Notes: generated by a model not told the origin, from the sequence alone. Numbered from the stretch's first letter, positions 1 through 9,946 are shown. The stretch: 64,000 nucleotides of DNA from Bradyrhizobium sp. OK095 (GCF_900109945.1 NZ_FOBX01000001.1:124001-188000), one strand, 5' to 3'. Numbers and translations are program-made.

Positions 1-1461
1 TTCGTGCCAAAGCCGCATACGCCGAAGGTCAACAACCTCGCCAACGCGAATTTTCTGGTGAACAACCCGAACAACAGCGCGGCCAACGGCACCGGCGCAA
101 CTGACCCGTTCCGCCTCGACCGCACCCAGGCCAACACGCGCTCGCAAAACCACGCCTACACGCCCGAGCAGCAGGCCGTGGACAACGGCAAGGATGATCT
201 GTTCCCGAAATTCACCGGCCGCGGCACCGCCGGCGGCGCCGGCGCGTTCGGCACCAATGGTCAGGTGATGGGCTATTTCGACGGCAACACCACCACCGCG
301 CTCTGGAACTATGCCCAGCACTTCTCCATGAGCGACAATGCCTGGACCGATACTTTCGGTCCGTCGACGCCGGGCATGCTCGAAGTGATCTCCGGCCAGA
401 CCGACGGCGTGCAGAACATCGTCGGCACCTCGACCCAGACCGTCCCCAACGGCCAGGGCGGCCTGACGCTGATCGGCGACACCGATCCGGGCAACGATCC
501 CTGCTCGAGCACGACCAGCACGATCCTGATGGATGGCAAGAACATCGGCGACCTGCTCAATGCCGAGCACATCAGCTGGGGCAGCTTCATGGGCGGCTTC
601 GACCTGACGCTCAAGAACGCCAACGGCACCACTGGCTGCACCCGCAGCACGTTCTCGAGCAACGTCAACGGCACCATCGTGGACTACATCCCGCACCACG
701 CCTGGTTCCAGTACTACAAGTCGACCGCCAACCCGACCCATGCGCGGCCGAGCTCGATCCGCGCGATCGGCCACACCCATGACTTCAACGGCAAGGTCGA
801 TCCGGCCAATCACGGCTACGATCTCGAAGACTTCTACGCCGCGGTGAAGGCCGGCAATTTCCCGGCCGTCTCCTATATCAAGATGCCGGCCTTCCAGGAC
901 GGTCATGCCGGCAACTCCGATCCGCTCGACGAGCAGGCCGGCAATGTCGAGCTGATCAACTTCCTCCAGAAGCAGCCGGAATGGCGCGAGACTGCCGTCA
1001 TCATCACCTATGACGACTCCGACGGCTGGTACGATCACCAGTATGTCGCGCCGAAGAGCGCCTCGTATGATCCGACGGCCGACCAGGTCAACGGTCCGGG
1101 CCTGTGCGGCCCGGGCGCCAACAAGCAGCCTGCGCCGAAGGGTCTGGTCGGTAAGCCGGTGAACGGCCGCTGCGGTCCGGGCACGCGCGTGCCCTTCATC
1201 GTGGTCTCGCCCTACGCGAGGACCAACCACGTGAGCAGCACCTACATCTCGCAGGCATCCGTGGTGCGGTTCATCGAGGACAATTGGCTGCGCGGCCAGC
1301 GTCTCGGCGGCGGCTCGTTCGATGCGAGCTCCGGCTCGATCATGGACCTGTTCGACTTCGATCAGGATCATCGCCACGATCTCCGGGTCGATGCGCTGTT
1401 CCTCGACCCGACTGCCGGCACGGTCATCACCAGCCCGCCGGACGAGCATCACCACCACTAG
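1..1461 (+). CDS. Phosphoesterase family protein (acid phosphatase / phospholipase C type), 5'-truncated
   Basis: The frame is open to the window edge, so the N-terminus and probably a signal peptide lie upstream; the GTG at 4 is unlikely to be the true start. The 486 visible codons resemble the PF04185 phosphoesterase family (AcpA and non-haemolytic phospholipase C), which hydrolyses phosphate esters outside the cytoplasm. Supporting motifs are HTHDFNGKVDP, SYIKMPAFQDGH, TYDDSDGWYDHQ and RVPFIVVSPYAR, which look like the family's metal-binding and core blocks. The protein ends in a natural run of four histidines after DE. The next gene starts 17 bases downstream on the same strand, so co-transcription with the di-haem peroxidase is likely. 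The substrate cannot be assigned. Confidence 0.8.
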   Translation, partial: FVPKPHTPKVNNLANANFLVNNPNNSAANGTGATDPFRLDRTQANTRSQNHAYTPEQQAVDNGKDDLFPKFTGRGTAGGAGAFGTNGQVMGYFDGNTTTALWNYAQHFSMSDNAWTDTFGPSTPGMLEVISGQTDGVQNIVGTSTQTVPNGQGGLTLIGDTDPGNDPCSSTTSTILMDGKNIGDLLNAEHISWGSFMGGFDLTLKNANGTTGCTRSTFSSNVNGTIVDYIPHHAWFQYYKSTANPTHARPSSIRAIGHTHDFNGKVDPANHGYDLEDFYAAVKAGNFPAVSYIKMPAFQDGHAGNSDPLDEQAGNVELINFLQKQPEWRETAVIITYDDSDGWYDHQYVAPKSASYDPTADQVNGPGLCGPGANKQPAPKGLVGKPVNGRCGPGTRVPFIVVSPYARTNHVSSTYISQASVVRFIEDNWLRGQRLGGGSFDASSGSIMDLFDFDQDHRHDLRVDALFLDPTAGTVITSPPDEHHHH

Positions 1462-1478
1462 TCCGACAAGGACGTCCT

Positions 1479-2822
1479 ATGCACAGCCGCACTCTGTGGC
1501 TCCTCGGCGCCGGCCTGCTCTCGCTGGCCGGCGCTGTCTTTGCGGTCGAGACGCAAGGACTGGCCGAGGCGATCCCGTCGGGCCTCAACCCGAATCCAGT
1601 TCATCTCTATCGCCCGCCGGTCGCGCCGTTGTCGGCGATGGCGCAGCTCGGCAAAGCGATCTTCTTCGACGCGACGTTGTCCTCGTCCGGCGCGCTGTCG
1701 TGTGGGTCTTGCCACAGCCCGGATCATGCTTACGGTCCACCCAATGACGGGCCGGTCATGCTTGGCGGCGCCAACCTGTCGCGCCAGGGGGCGCGCGCGG
1801 TGCCGTCGCTGACCTATCTCGACCGCCACCCGAATTTCAGCATCGGCCCTGACAAGGGTGACGACGACAATATCATCGACCTCGCGCAGATGGCCGCGCT
1901 CGGTCAGCAGGCGGCGCGTACGACGAAGACCGCGGGCGGCACCGGCGCGTCGGCGAACATCGTGCCGCAGGGCGGCCTGTTCTGGGACGGCCGCGCCGAC
2001 ACCTTGCAGGATCAGGCGCTGTTTCCGCTGCTCGATCCCAACGAGATGGACGGCGGCAGCGCCGAGATCGTCGCGGACAAGCTGCGCCGCGCGCCCTATG
2101 TCAATCGTTTCGTCGAGCTGTTCGGTGCCGGCGTGCTGAGGAATCAGCGGCTGCTGATCGCGGAGGCGATGTTTGCGGTCGCGCGCTATCAGGTGGAGGA
2201 CGTCAGCTTCCATCCCTACACCAGCAAGTACGATCACTGGCTCGAAGGCAAGGCGCGGCTGTCCGAGAGCGAATTGCGCGGGCTGCAATTGTTCAACGAC
2301 CCTGATAAGGCCAATTGCGCCGGCTGCCACACCTCGGCGCCGACCCGCGACGGCCTGCCGCCGCTGTTCACCGATCACCAATACGAGGCGCTCGGCGCAC
2401 CGCGCAATGCCGCGGTTGCGGACAATCGCGACCCCGATCATTTCGACCTCGGCGTCTGCGGTCCGCATCGCACCGACATCTCCGAGCAGACGCAATATTG
2501 CGGCATGTTCCTGACGCCGACGCTGCGCAACACCGCCACGCGCCACGCCTTCTTCCACAACGGTGTCTTCAGCACGCTCGAACAGGTGATGGATTTCTAC
2601 AACTTTCGCGATACGAATCCGGAGAAGGTTTTTCCGCGCGCGGCCGACGGCACGGTGCTGAAGTACGACGACCTGCCGCAAAAATATCACGCCAATGTCG
2701 ACGTCATCGATCCGCCGTTCGATCGTCACCCCGGTGACAAGCCGGCGATGACCGATCAGGACGAGGCCGACATCATCGCCTTCCTGAAGACGCTGACGGA
2801 CGGCTACAAGGTGAAGAACTAG
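1479..2822 (+). CDS. Di-haem cytochrome c peroxidase family protein (CcpA/MauG-like)
   Basis: This is a 447-residue exported protein with an N-terminal hydrophobic signal segment ending near AVFA. Two CxxCH haem-attachment motifs are visible, CGSCH at residues 75-79 and CAGCH at 280-284, the pattern of bacterial di-haem peroxidases that reduce H2O2 with electrons from periplasmic cytochromes. It is longer than classical CcpA (about 320-340 residues) and closer to MauG-like or large CCP relatives, so peroxidase activity is probable but not certain. The ATG at 1479 was chosen because AAGGA lies 6 bases upstream and the signal peptide starts there; a longer in-frame reading upstream overlaps the phosphoesterase. 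It ends convergently, overlapping the next gene by 4 bases. Confidence 0.88.
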   Translation: MHSRTLWLLGAGLLSLAGAVFAVETQGLAEAIPSGLNPNPVHLYRPPVAPLSAMAQLGKAIFFDATLSSSGALSCGSCHSPDHAYGPPNDGPVMLGGANLSRQGARAVPSLTYLDRHPNFSIGPDKGDDDNIIDLAQMAALGQQAARTTKTAGGTGASANIVPQGGLFWDGRADTLQDQALFPLLDPNEMDGGSAEIVADKLRRAPYVNRFVELFGAGVLRNQRLLIAEAMFAVARYQVEDVSFHPYTSKYDHWLEGKARLSESELRGLQLFNDPDKANCAGCHTSAPTRDGLPPLFTDHQYEALGAPRNAAVADNRDPDHFDLGVCGPHRTDISEQTQYCGMFLTPTLRNTATRHAFFHNGVFSTLEQVMDFYNFRDTNPEKVFPRAADGTVLKYDDLPQKYHANVDVIDPPFDRHPGDKPAMTDQDEADIIAFLKTLTDGYKVKN

Positions 2823-3889
2823 CGCGGTTTGAGTTCCGAATATTTCACCATCGCCTTCTCGAACTTCCGCTTGAACAGCCACATCGCAGCGAGAATCTCG
2901 CGGAAGCTCGCCGAGCTTCGCGCGCGGTCGGCCTGTCCGAACGCAAAAATGCTGTTGTTGCGCAAATGTTTCATGATGGTGGCACTGGACACCCTGTAGT
3001 TCAGGAGGTCGCCTGATTTGAGCGCGGACCGCGTCGGTGTCGGGATGATCTGAATCAGCTCGAACAGCTTCATCTGGTCGATCGGGTCGGGCAGCGTCTT
3101 CACGATTCCCGGGATTTCGCGGAAGACATCCGCATGCGCGTTCATCAGGCCGTCGCGCACATTGGTCCAGTGATTGAAGCGGCGATCGGTGCCGCGGGAG
3201 CGCGCCTCTTCCTTGTCGTCGCGCGCGCTCAATGCGGGATCAGCGGCCGCGATCGCGCCCTTGATCGCCTCCCATTTGCGTTGGCCGTTGCGGTCCTCGG
3301 ACGCGCCGGTCTGCAGGCTGCCCATGTAGGTGTTCGAGCGCCCATTGCGGACGTTTTGCTTGCCGTTCGTCTCCGCAAAGAACAGTCCCAGGCTGATGCG
3401 ACCGGCGGCGTTGGCGTCAGCCGGCGCAAGCCCCTTGGCGCGCGCAATCGCGGCGGCGAGATTGACGACGTCCTCGAACGGCGTCGCCGAATTCTGTGCG
3501 CTTGCGGGCGGCGCCTCCATGATCTCAAACAGGTTCGCATATTCGTCGACCAGCGGCTCGATCGCTGCGTCGAAATAGGCGGGTGGAATCCCGAACTTGT
3601 TCGGCTTGCCGATCCGCGACGGCACGGCGTCGGTAAGATCCTTGTAAGTGCTGATCATCGCGACGCGGGCAAGATAAAGCGCCTGGCCCGGCAGGTTCGG
3701 CAGCGGCTGCTTCGCCTCGATCTGGCTGCGCCGCTCGGCAAGGATGGATTTGAAATCGCCGAGCGCGCGATCGTAGGCCGCAACCGCATCCGATTGCTTC
3801 GCCGTGAGCGTTTGCGCGTGGCCCACAGCGAACGAGAGAATCAGTCCAAGCGCTGCAATGGCTGCGATGGCATGACGTCGTGCAGGCAT
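2819..3889 (-). CDS. Secreted protein of unknown function
   Basis: The 356-residue protein begins with a clear signal peptide (basic N-terminus, Ala/Leu-rich core, cleavage after VGHAQ) and is predicted to be periplasmic. I do not recognise the family. A central block containing FFAETNGKQN followed by SNTYMGSLQTG faintly recalls the Glu-containing active-site region of lysozyme-like enzymes, but this is too weak for a functional call. The ATG at 3889 has a GGGGGAA ribosome site 7 bases upstream; a TTG at 3904 is a poorer alternative. It is convergent with the di-haem peroxidase and starts 42 bases downstream of the cupin gene on the same strand. Confidence 0.75.
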   Translation of the reverse strand: MPARRHAIAAIAALGLILSFAVGHAQTLTAKQSDAVAAYDRALGDFKSILAERRSQIEAKQPLPNLPGQALYLARVAMISTYKDLTDAVPSRIGKPNKFGIPPAYFDAAIEPLVDEYANLFEIMEAPPASAQNSATPFEDVVNLAAAIARAKGLAPADANAAGRISLGLFFAETNGKQNVRNGRSNTYMGSLQTGASEDRNGQRKWEAIKGAIAAADPALSARDDKEEARSRGTDRRFNHWTNVRDGLMNAHADVFREIPGIVKTLPDPIDQMKLFELIQIIPTPTRSALKSGDLLNYRVSSATIMKHLRNNSIFAFGQADRARSSASFREILAAMWLFKRKFEKAMVKYSELKPR

Positions 3890-3931
3890 GGTCAGTTCCC
3901 CCAAACGATTCGTCGTTCGGGGGATCGTAGC

Positions 3932-4381
3932 CTAGTCGTTGGCCTCCGGCGGCAGGAAGTCGACCTCGTGCAGGGCCGAGATGCGCACGACTTCGGCGGG
4001 GTCGGCAAGATTGTGGAGCTGATTGAACAGCGCCTCCAGCTTCTGCATCGGCGAGACCCAGAACAGTGCGCGGGCCGGCTTGTCGGACTTGTTGAAATAG
4101 CCGTGCGGGATGCCGCGAGGCAAGCGCACGAGATCGCCGGCATGGGCCTTGACCCATTTGCCGTCGAGCTTGAGGTCGAGCGTGCCTTCCTGCACCAGGA
4201 TGAACTCGTCCTGGGTCGGGTGGATGTGCACCGGCACGAACTGGCCGGGATCGCTGTTGGTCTCGAATGCGAAGGTGGAGTCGGTGACGGCCTTGGGGAA
4301 ATAGACCTGGCCCAGGATGTTCCAGGTCTTGCCGCCATAGCCGGTGCCGTTCGCGGTGATGCCCTTTTCGAGTGCAGTCAT
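3932..4381 (-). CDS. Cupin domain protein
   Basis: This 149-residue protein is a single cupin barrel. The metal-binding first motif appears as VHIHPTQDEFILVQEG with H-x-H and a downstream Glu, followed by GDLVRLPRGIPHGYFN, which carries the second-motif His. Such cytosolic single-domain cupins include dioxygenases, isomerases and sugar or metabolite binders; nothing here fixes the substrate. The ATG at 4381 starts the conserved part, and the longer in-frame reading upstream is antisense to nothing useful and lacks conserved sequence. Its neighbours on the same strand are a sensor kinase upstream and a secreted unknown downstream. Confidence 0.8.
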   Translation of the reverse strand: MTALEKGITANGTGYGGKTWNILGQVYFPKAVTDSTFAFETNSDPGQFVPVHIHPTQDEFILVQEGTLDLKLDGKWVKAHAGDLVRLPRGIPHGYFNKSDKPARALFWVSPMQKLEALFNQLHNLADPAEVVRISALHEVDFLPPEAND

Positions 4382-4457
4382 GGCTCGCCTCCAATGAATT
4401 CTGGCTGTGCCGGAGTTTTGCGCAAGCGGCGAGCGGAGTCCATCCGCCGCACCAGCA

Positions 4458-6293
4458 CTAACGGTCGTCGCGCTCGGACTTGCGCAAAAAGCCTTCGACG
4501 TCGGCCTGGACCGAATAGGGCGTCGGGATCGGATCGCCGGCGGCGTCGACGGCGGTGTCGAGCGAGCGGCGCAGCATGCGCGCGAGCTCGGCCTTGCGGT
4601 AGGGTTTTGCCAGAAGCGGCGCGCCCATGGTGGCGTGTCCCGGCCCATGCGGGACGTCGTGGGCATAGCCCGACGTGAACAGCACCCGCAGCGAGGGACG
4701 CGCCGCCACCATCTCGTCGGCGAGCTCCCGCCCATTCAAGGCTCCGGCCATCACGATATCGGTGAAGAGCAGATCGAACGGCGTGCCCTCGGCCGCGATG
4801 GCGAGCGCCTCGGCCGCGTTGACGGCGGGAATGACCCTGTAGCCGAGGCTTTCGAGTTGGACCGTGACGTAGTGGCGGACGTCGCGATCATCCTCGACGC
4901 ACAGGATGGTTTCCGTTCCGCCTACGACCTTACGCTCGTCAAAGCCGGTCGGGCGAAGCGTGCTGGTCTCGGCCTTCGGCAGGTAGATCGTGAACGTCGT
5001 GCCGCGGCCTTCGACGGAGTTGACCTTGATGCCGCCGCCGGACTGCTTGACGAAACCGAACACCATGCTGAGCCCGAGCCCCGTCCCCTTGCCGACATCC
5101 TTGGTCGAGAAGAACGGATCGAAGATGCGCTCGAGGATGGCCTGCGGGATGCCGGTGCCGCTGTCGGCGATCTCGATCTCGACATAGTCGCCGGCATAGC
5201 CGGCGCCGACCGCGACCGCCTCGCGCACGCCGAACACGACGTTGCGCGTCGTCAGCGTCAGCCTTCCGCCGTCGAGCAACGCATCGCGGGCGTTGATCGC
5301 GAGGTTGAGCAGCGCCGAGCTCAACTGGCCGCGATCGGCGAAGGCAAGCCAGGCGTTGCCGTCGAGCCTGGTCACGATCTCGATCTTCTTGTCGAAGGTC
5401 GCCAGCAGCAGCTTTGACAGTTCTTCGAGCAACTCGTTGACGTCGATCTCGGCCGGCTGGAGCGCCTGCTTGCGGGCAAAGGACAACAGGCTCGATGTCA
5501 GCGCGGCGCCGCGATCGGCGGCCTCGCTGATCAGCTTGGTGATGGTCGCAAGCGGCGGGTTGTCCTTCACCGCGTCGGCGAGGATCTCGATCGTGCCCGT
5601 GATCACGGTGAGCATGTTGTTGAATTCGTGCGCGATGCCGCCGGTGAGCTGCCCGACCGCCTCCATTTTCTGGGCCTGGATCAGCTGCTCCTCGGCGGCA
5701 CGCTTCTGGGTGACGTCCTTGACGAAATTGTTGATGATGGTGCGGCCTTCGAGGTGGAGCGCCGTGCTCGACGCCTCGATCAGGATCTCGTCGCCTTCCC
5801 GGTGCAGCAGGGTCGCCTCGAACCGGATGCCGATCGGCGTGTTCGACAGTTCCGGCAGCAGTCGCATCATGCGTTGCCGAAAACCGTCGCGGAGCGGCTC
5901 GGCGATGAGGAGGTCGACGACGTCGACGCCCAGCGCTTCCTTGCGCGTCCATCCGGTCAGCGCCTCAGCCTGAACGCTCCACTCGAGGACGATACCCCTT
6001 TCGTCGGTCTGAACGAAGGCATCGAGCGCGGTCTTGATGACGGCTTGCGTGATCTGTGCGCTGGCCTGCGCCTGCTCGGCGAGTTGCGCGGCAACGCGCT
6101 TGTCTTGCGCCGTCTCGATCTCGCGCGTGCAGAACCGTGCGAGCAGCACCGCGACGGCGCCGCTCGCAAGCAGCGCGACGATCTGGGCCATGCCGAACCC
6201 GGCTCCGGCTACGGCATAGGAGGCGAGGAGGGCGGCCGCGGTCACGACGACCTGCGCGGTCATCGCCAGTGTCAGAAGCCCCCTGAGTTTCAT
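4458..6293 (-). CDS. Hybrid sensor histidine kinase / response regulator with PAS domain
   Basis: The 611-residue protein has two N-terminal membrane helices (within residues 1-55), a PAS domain (about 85-210), a HisKA domain with the phospho-acceptor motif [14 protein letters not shown], an HATPase_c domain (N box [15 protein letters not shown] boxes DSGTGIPQ and [10 protein letters not shown]) and a C-terminal receiver domain (VEDDRD, phospho-Asp in LFTDIVMAG, Lys in [11 protein letters not shown]). It should autophosphorylate on His and pass phosphate to its own receiver. No DNA-binding output or cognate regulator lies next to it. The start is uncertain: ATG 6293 precedes the first membrane helix directly, while ATG 6359 would add 22 residues. 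Signal unknown. Confidence 0.9.
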   Translation of the reverse strand: MKLRGLLTLAMTAQVVVTAAALLASYAVAGAGFGMAQIVALLASGAVAVLLARFCTREIETAQDKRVAAQLAEQAQASAQITQAVIKTALDAFVQTDERGIVLEWSVQAEALTGWTRKEALGVDVVDLLIAEPLRDGFRQRMMRLLPELSNTPIGIRFEATLLHREGDEILIEASSTALHLEGRTIINNFVKDVTQKRAAEEQLIQAQKMEAVGQLTGGIAHEFNNMLTVITGTIEILADAVKDNPPLATITKLISEAADRGAALTSSLLSFARKQALQPAEIDVNELLEELSKLLLATFDKKIEIVTRLDGNAWLAFADRGQLSSALLNLAINARDALLDGGRLTLTTRNVVFGVREAVAVGAGYAGDYVEIEIADSGTGIPQAILERIFDPFFSTKDVGKGTGLGLSMVFGFVKQSGGGIKVNSVEGRGTTFTIYLPKAETSTLRPTGFDERKVVGGTETILCVEDDRDVRHYVTVQLESLGYRVIPAVNAAEALAIAAEGTPFDLLFTDIVMAGALNGRELADEMVAARPSLRVLFTSGYAHDVPHGPGHATMGAPLLAKPYRKAELARMLRRSLDTAVDAAGDPIPTPYSVQADVEGFLRKSERDDR

Positions 6294-6422
6294 GCTCTCA
6301 TACCAAAGGCGCCGGCCGCGGATTGCCCCCGGCAGCCCTGTCGAGGAGTCCGGCATCATGTGAGCTACCGATTCCGCGCCACTCCGTCGAGGGGCAATTT
6401 CCGGAACGGATGGTCGGGGGCT

Positions 6423-7055
6423 TCAACCTGCCGGCGAATCGGTCTGGCTCAGCGTCGTCACCCAGATCACACGCGCCGCCTGCTGGGTCGGGTTGTCGAA
6501 CATGTGCGGCACGGTGCTCGGGAAACGAAAACTGTCGCCGGCTTCCAGCACATGGGCCTGGTTGTCGAGCCATAGCCGCAGGCTGCCGGACAGGATGTAG
6601 CCGGCCTTCTCGCCGGTGTGCTGGAGGAAGTCGGTGCCCGAGGAGGCGCCGGGATTGAGCGTGAGCTCGTAGAGCTCGAGCTGGCCTTTGCCGTCCGGCG
6701 TGAGGGCTTCCTTGACGACGCCGCTGGCGGTCAGGCGCAGCAGGCGCCGGCTGTTCTTGCGCACGATGTAGCGCTGCAAATCGGTGGAATCGGTGGTCTC
6801 GAAGAAATAGGAGATGGGAACGTCGAGCGCGATGCTCAGCAGGCGCAGCGTCCGGATCGACGGCATCGCGCGGGCGCGCTCGAGCTGGCTGATCATGCCG
6901 TTGGAGAGGCCGGTCTTGGTGGCGACGTCCTGGATCGAGAGGCCGGCGCGCTGCCGCAGCAGCCGGACGGTCTCGCCGAGGCGCTGGTCGACCGCATCGT
7001 CGGTCCCGATCGGCGGGGCGTCCTTGGTGCCGTTCGTATCGCCGCGACCATCCAT
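6423..7055 (-). CDS. XRE-family transcriptional regulator with C-terminal cupin domain
   Basis: The 210-residue protein combines an N-terminal lambda-repressor-like HTH (about residues 28-82, with LSIQDVATKTGLSNGMISQ as recognition region) with a C-terminal cupin sensor domain (about 130-200, including HTGEKAGYILSG and GDSFRFPSTVPHMF). This HTH_3 plus cupin_2 architecture is common in regulators such as PuuR that sense a small metabolite and control adjacent catabolic genes. It is divergent from the ABC transporter and oxidase cluster that begins at 7272, with a 216-base shared intergenic region, and is therefore the likely regulator of that cluster. Confidence 0.88.
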   Translation of the reverse strand: MDGRGDTNGTKDAPPIGTDDAVDQRLGETVRLLRQRAGLSIQDVATKTGLSNGMISQLERARAMPSIRTLRLLSIALDVPISYFFETTDSTDLQRYIVRKNSRRLLRLTASGVVKEALTPDGKGQLELYELTLNPGASSGTDFLQHTGEKAGYILSGSLRLWLDNQAHVLEAGDSFRFPSTVPHMFDNPTQQAARVIWVTTLSQTDSPAG

Positions 7056-7271
7056 GTCGCTCTCCCATGCATCGTCTCAGCCCCGGACCACATCGGTTCG
7101 AGGCTCACTCAGAGTGAAAACGTCGCGCATCCTAGCAATGTGATTGACAGCTGTATTTAGTCATGATGAACTTTTGATCGAAAAATATAGAAGCACTAAA
7201 GCCCACTCCTGTCCCTTTGCCGGGGTCTCGGGGCGCGGGAGAGGTGCCGCGTGCGGGAACGGAGACTGGTC
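7056..7271. promoter_or_regulatory. Divergent control region of the peptide transport cluster
   Basis: This 216-base non-coding stretch separates the XRE-cupin regulator (minus strand) from the transporter operon (plus strand) and must hold promoters and probably the operator for both. It contains an AT-rich segment around 7140-7200, unusual for this window, with TTGACA at 7144-7149 as a possible -35 element of a plus-strand promoter. No convincing -10 element or palindrome was identified by eye, so element positions are tentative. Confidence 0.4.
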
Positions 7272-8966
7272 ATGGCAGACAGCACCGGCAAGTTCGGCAC
7301 TGGCGGACTGCATCACCTCGGCATTCCGAATCGCCGACAATTCTTCCAGCTCGGCGCCGGCGCTGCGGCGGGATGGAGCCTCGCAGGCAACGCCTTCGCG
7401 CAGACCGAACGTCCGGGTAATCCGCCGGACAAGCCGCGCGGGCAGGTGATCGCGGCGCTGTCGCAGGAGCCGACCGTCTTTCATCCGCTGATGCCCGGCA
7501 TCGAGGTCGATCAGGGCATCTGGTGGCAGGTGTTCTCGCCGCTCTGGTTCATCGATCCCGACGGCAAGTTCATCCCCGATCTCGCCCGCGAAGTCCCGAC
7601 CATCGAGAACGGCGGCTTGTCGGCCGACGGCCTGACCTGGAAGATCAAGCTGCGCAGCGACGTGAAGTGGCACGACGGTACGCCGTTCACGGCGGAGGAC
7701 GTCAAGTTCTCGCTCGATCTGATCAACGATTCCAACTTCCGCGCGCGAAGCCGCGTCGGCCACAGCCTCGTCAAGGACATCAAGGTCGTCGCGGCGGACG
7801 AAATCCACTGGCGCATGGAAGCGCCCTATTCGCCGTACATGTCGATCCTGGGCTCGCTGACCTTCATCGTGCCAAAACATATCCTGGAGAAGGTGTCCGA
7901 TCCGAACGCCTCGCCGTTCCACAACGCGCCTGTCGGCACCGGACCGTTCCGCTGGGGCGAGCGCGTGCCCGGCGACCACATCCTGCTCAATGCCCACACC
8001 GGCTATCACGGCAAGGGGCCGTACGTCGAACGCGTGGTCTTCAAATATATCCCCGACCTCACCGTGCTCTACACCCAGTTCCGCACCGGCCAGGTCGACT
8101 ACACCGGCCTGCAAGGCATCCTGCCGAACTTCGTGCAGGAGGCGAAGACGCTGAAGGGGCGCAAGATCGTCGTCTCCTCGACGTCATCGGTCGAGCACAT
8201 CGCGCCCAATCTGGACTTCGGTCCCTTCACCGACCGCACTGTACGGGAGGCGCTGTATCTCGCGATCAACAAGCAGGCAATCATCGATGCGCTCAACTAC
8301 GGCCTGCCGGCGCAGACCGAGAGTTTTGTGCCGCAGCAGGCGTGGTCGTTCCAGCAGGGCCTGCCGCAGCACAAATACGATCCTGCCAAGGCCAATGCTC
8401 TGCTCGATGCCGCTGGGTGGACCCGCGGTGCGGGCGGCGTGCGCGAGAAGGGCGGCGTCAAGCTCGAATTCACCAATTCGACGACATCAGGCAACGCCGT
8501 GCGGGAGCAGACCCAGCAACTCCTGATCCAGGATTGGCGTGCGATCGGTGCGGCGATGCGCGTCAACAACATGCCGGCTGCGGTGATCTGGGGCGACTTC
8601 TGGCAGCAGTCGAAGTTCAACTCGGTGATCGTTGGGGTGAACTTCATGCTGGGCAGCGACCCCGATGTGACGCCGCGCTTCGGCTCCGGCGCCATTCCCG
8701 CCAAGGGCGGTCGCGGCTACAACACCTATCAATACCAGAGCGCGGAAGCCGACCGGCTGCTTGCCGAAGGCGCCAAGCAGTTCGATCTCGCGCAGCGCAA
8801 GACCACCTATGGCGATCTGCAAAAGCTCGTCCGCAACGACCTCGCGATCCTGCCGCTGTTCCAGGGCTTCATCGCCGAAGGCGTGAAGGAGGGGCTCCAG
8901 GGTTTCCGCCCCAACATCAATATGTCGATCAACTGCTGGAACATCCGCGAGTGGTATTGGGCCTGA
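7272..8966 (+). CDS. ABC transporter substrate-binding protein, family 5 (dipeptide/oligopeptide type), Tat-exported
   Basis: The 564-residue periplasmic binding protein has a twin-arginine signal (NRRQFFQLGAGAAAG, cleavage near NAFAQ), meaning export in the folded state. The mature part matches SBP_bac_5: LTWKIKLRSDVKWHDGTPFTAEDVKFS is the typical family block, with later FTDRTVREALYLAINKQ. Family members bind dipeptides, oligopeptides, nickel or opines. The ATG at 7272 directly precedes the Tat motif. It heads an operon with two permeases (start 8994), an oxidase, a dehydrogenase and a double ATPase, so the ligand is presumably a peptide or amino-acid derivative that is oxidised after uptake. 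Confidence 0.92.
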   Translation: MADSTGKFGTGGLHHLGIPNRRQFFQLGAGAAAGWSLAGNAFAQTERPGNPPDKPRGQVIAALSQEPTVFHPLMPGIEVDQGIWWQVFSPLWFIDPDGKFIPDLAREVPTIENGGLSADGLTWKIKLRSDVKWHDGTPFTAEDVKFSLDLINDSNFRARSRVGHSLVKDIKVVAADEIHWRMEAPYSPYMSILGSLTFIVPKHILEKVSDPNASPFHNAPVGTGPFRWGERVPGDHILLNAHTGYHGKGPYVERVVFKYIPDLTVLYTQFRTGQVDYTGLQGILPNFVQEAKTLKGRKIVVSSTSSVEHIAPNLDFGPFTDRTVREALYLAINKQAIIDALNYGLPAQTESFVPQQAWSFQQGLPQHKYDPAKANALLDAAGWTRGAGGVREKGGVKLEFTNSTTSGNAVREQTQQLLIQDWRAIGAAMRVNNMPAAVIWGDFWQQSKFNSVIVGVNFMLGSDPDVTPRFGSGAIPAKGGRGYNTYQYQSAEADRLLAEGAKQFDLAQRKTTYGDLQKLVRNDLAILPLFQGFIAEGVKEGLQGFRPNINMSINCWNIREWYWA

Positions 8967-8993
8967 TGCATCCGGTCGGCTGGATCGCCTGAC

Positions 8994-9944
8994 ATGGCCC
9001 GTTACGTCGCCAATCGCCTGGCGCAGGCGATCATGCTGCTTGTGATCGTCTCTGCGATCGGCTTCGCCATCCTGCACATGGCGCCGGGCGGTCCGCTCTC
9101 GCAGTTTGCCGTCTCCGGGCAAATGACGCAGGAGGATCTCGATCGCGTCACCAGGCAGCTCGGCCTCGATCGTCCGCTGCCGATCCAGTATCTCGATTGG
9201 TTCGGCCGCATGTTGAAAGGCGATTGGGGCCGCTCCTATCGCGACGGTGAAGCGGTGCTGTCGGTGATCTCGTCGCATCTCGGCGCCACCTTGGAGCTGA
9301 TGGCGACGGCGACCGTCATCGCGGTGCTGCTCGGCTGCTGGATCGGCGTGCTGGGTGCGTTGCGCCGCTATTCGCTGTTCGATTCGCTCGCGACCGTCGG
9401 CGCCATGATTGCGCTGTCGATCCCGACCTTCTGGTTCGGCCTCGTCACCATCTACGTGTTCTCGGTGAAGCTCGGCTGGCTGCCGGCCGGTAACCGCGAG
9501 ACCATCGGCGACGGCTCCTTCCTCGATCTCTTGCATCATCTGATTGCGCCGTCGCTGGTGCTGGCGCTGGTCGAGACCGCGATGTGGGGCCGCTTCATGC
9601 GTTCCTCGATGCTCGAGGTGATCAACCAGGACTACATCCGCACCGCGCGCGCCAAGGGCATGCCGGAATGGCGCATTCTCACGGTGCACGCGCTGCGCAA
9701 CGCGCTATTGCCGATGATCACGGTGGCCGGACTCCAGCTGCCGACGTTGCTCGGCGGTGCGCTGGTCGCCGAGACCGTGTTCACCTGGCCCGGCATGGGT
9801 CGGCTGTTCCTCGATTCCATCGGCTATCGCGACTATCCGGTTGTGATGGGCATCCTGATGTTCTCGGCGACCATTGTGCTGATCGGCTCGCTGCTTGCCG
9901 ACATCCTCTATGCCGTCGTCGATCCGCGTATCCGGGTGGGCTAG
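8994..9944 (+). CDS. ABC transporter permease (DppB/OppB type)
   Basis: This 316-residue inner membrane permease of the binding-protein-dependent family has a hydrophobic first helix (residues 8-30), a periplasmic loop carrying the DppB-type N-terminal sequence LGLDRPLPIQYLDWF, and about five further helices. The EAA loop that docks with the ATPase is visible as YIRTARAKGMPEWRI. It lies 27 bases after the binding-protein gene and two bases before the second permease, and should form a heterodimeric channel with it. Confidence 0.93.
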   Translation: MARYVANRLAQAIMLLVIVSAIGFAILHMAPGGPLSQFAVSGQMTQEDLDRVTRQLGLDRPLPIQYLDWFGRMLKGDWGRSYRDGEAVLSVISSHLGATLELMATATVIAVLLGCWIGVLGALRRYSLFDSLATVGAMIALSIPTFWFGLVTIYVFSVKLGWLPAGNRETIGDGSFLDLLHHLIAPSLVLALVETAMWGRFMRSSMLEVINQDYIRTARAKGMPEWRILTVHALRNALLPMITVAGLQLPTLLGGALVAETVFTWPGMGRLFLDSIGYRDYPVVMGILMFSATIVLIGSLLADILYAVVDPRIRVG

Positions 9945-9946
9945 GA

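Noticed and set aside
1458..2882. 474-codon minus-strand frame opposite the di-haem peroxidase gene
   Set aside because: It is a GC-driven shadow with Arg/Val/Glu-biased composition and no motifs, while the plus-strand gene has clear CxxCH motifs and a signal peptide.
8487..9689. 400-codon minus-strand frame across the ABC binding-protein and permease genes
   Set aside because: It runs antisense to two strong family members and is rich in His/Arg/Glu, typical of shadow frames in high-GC DNA.
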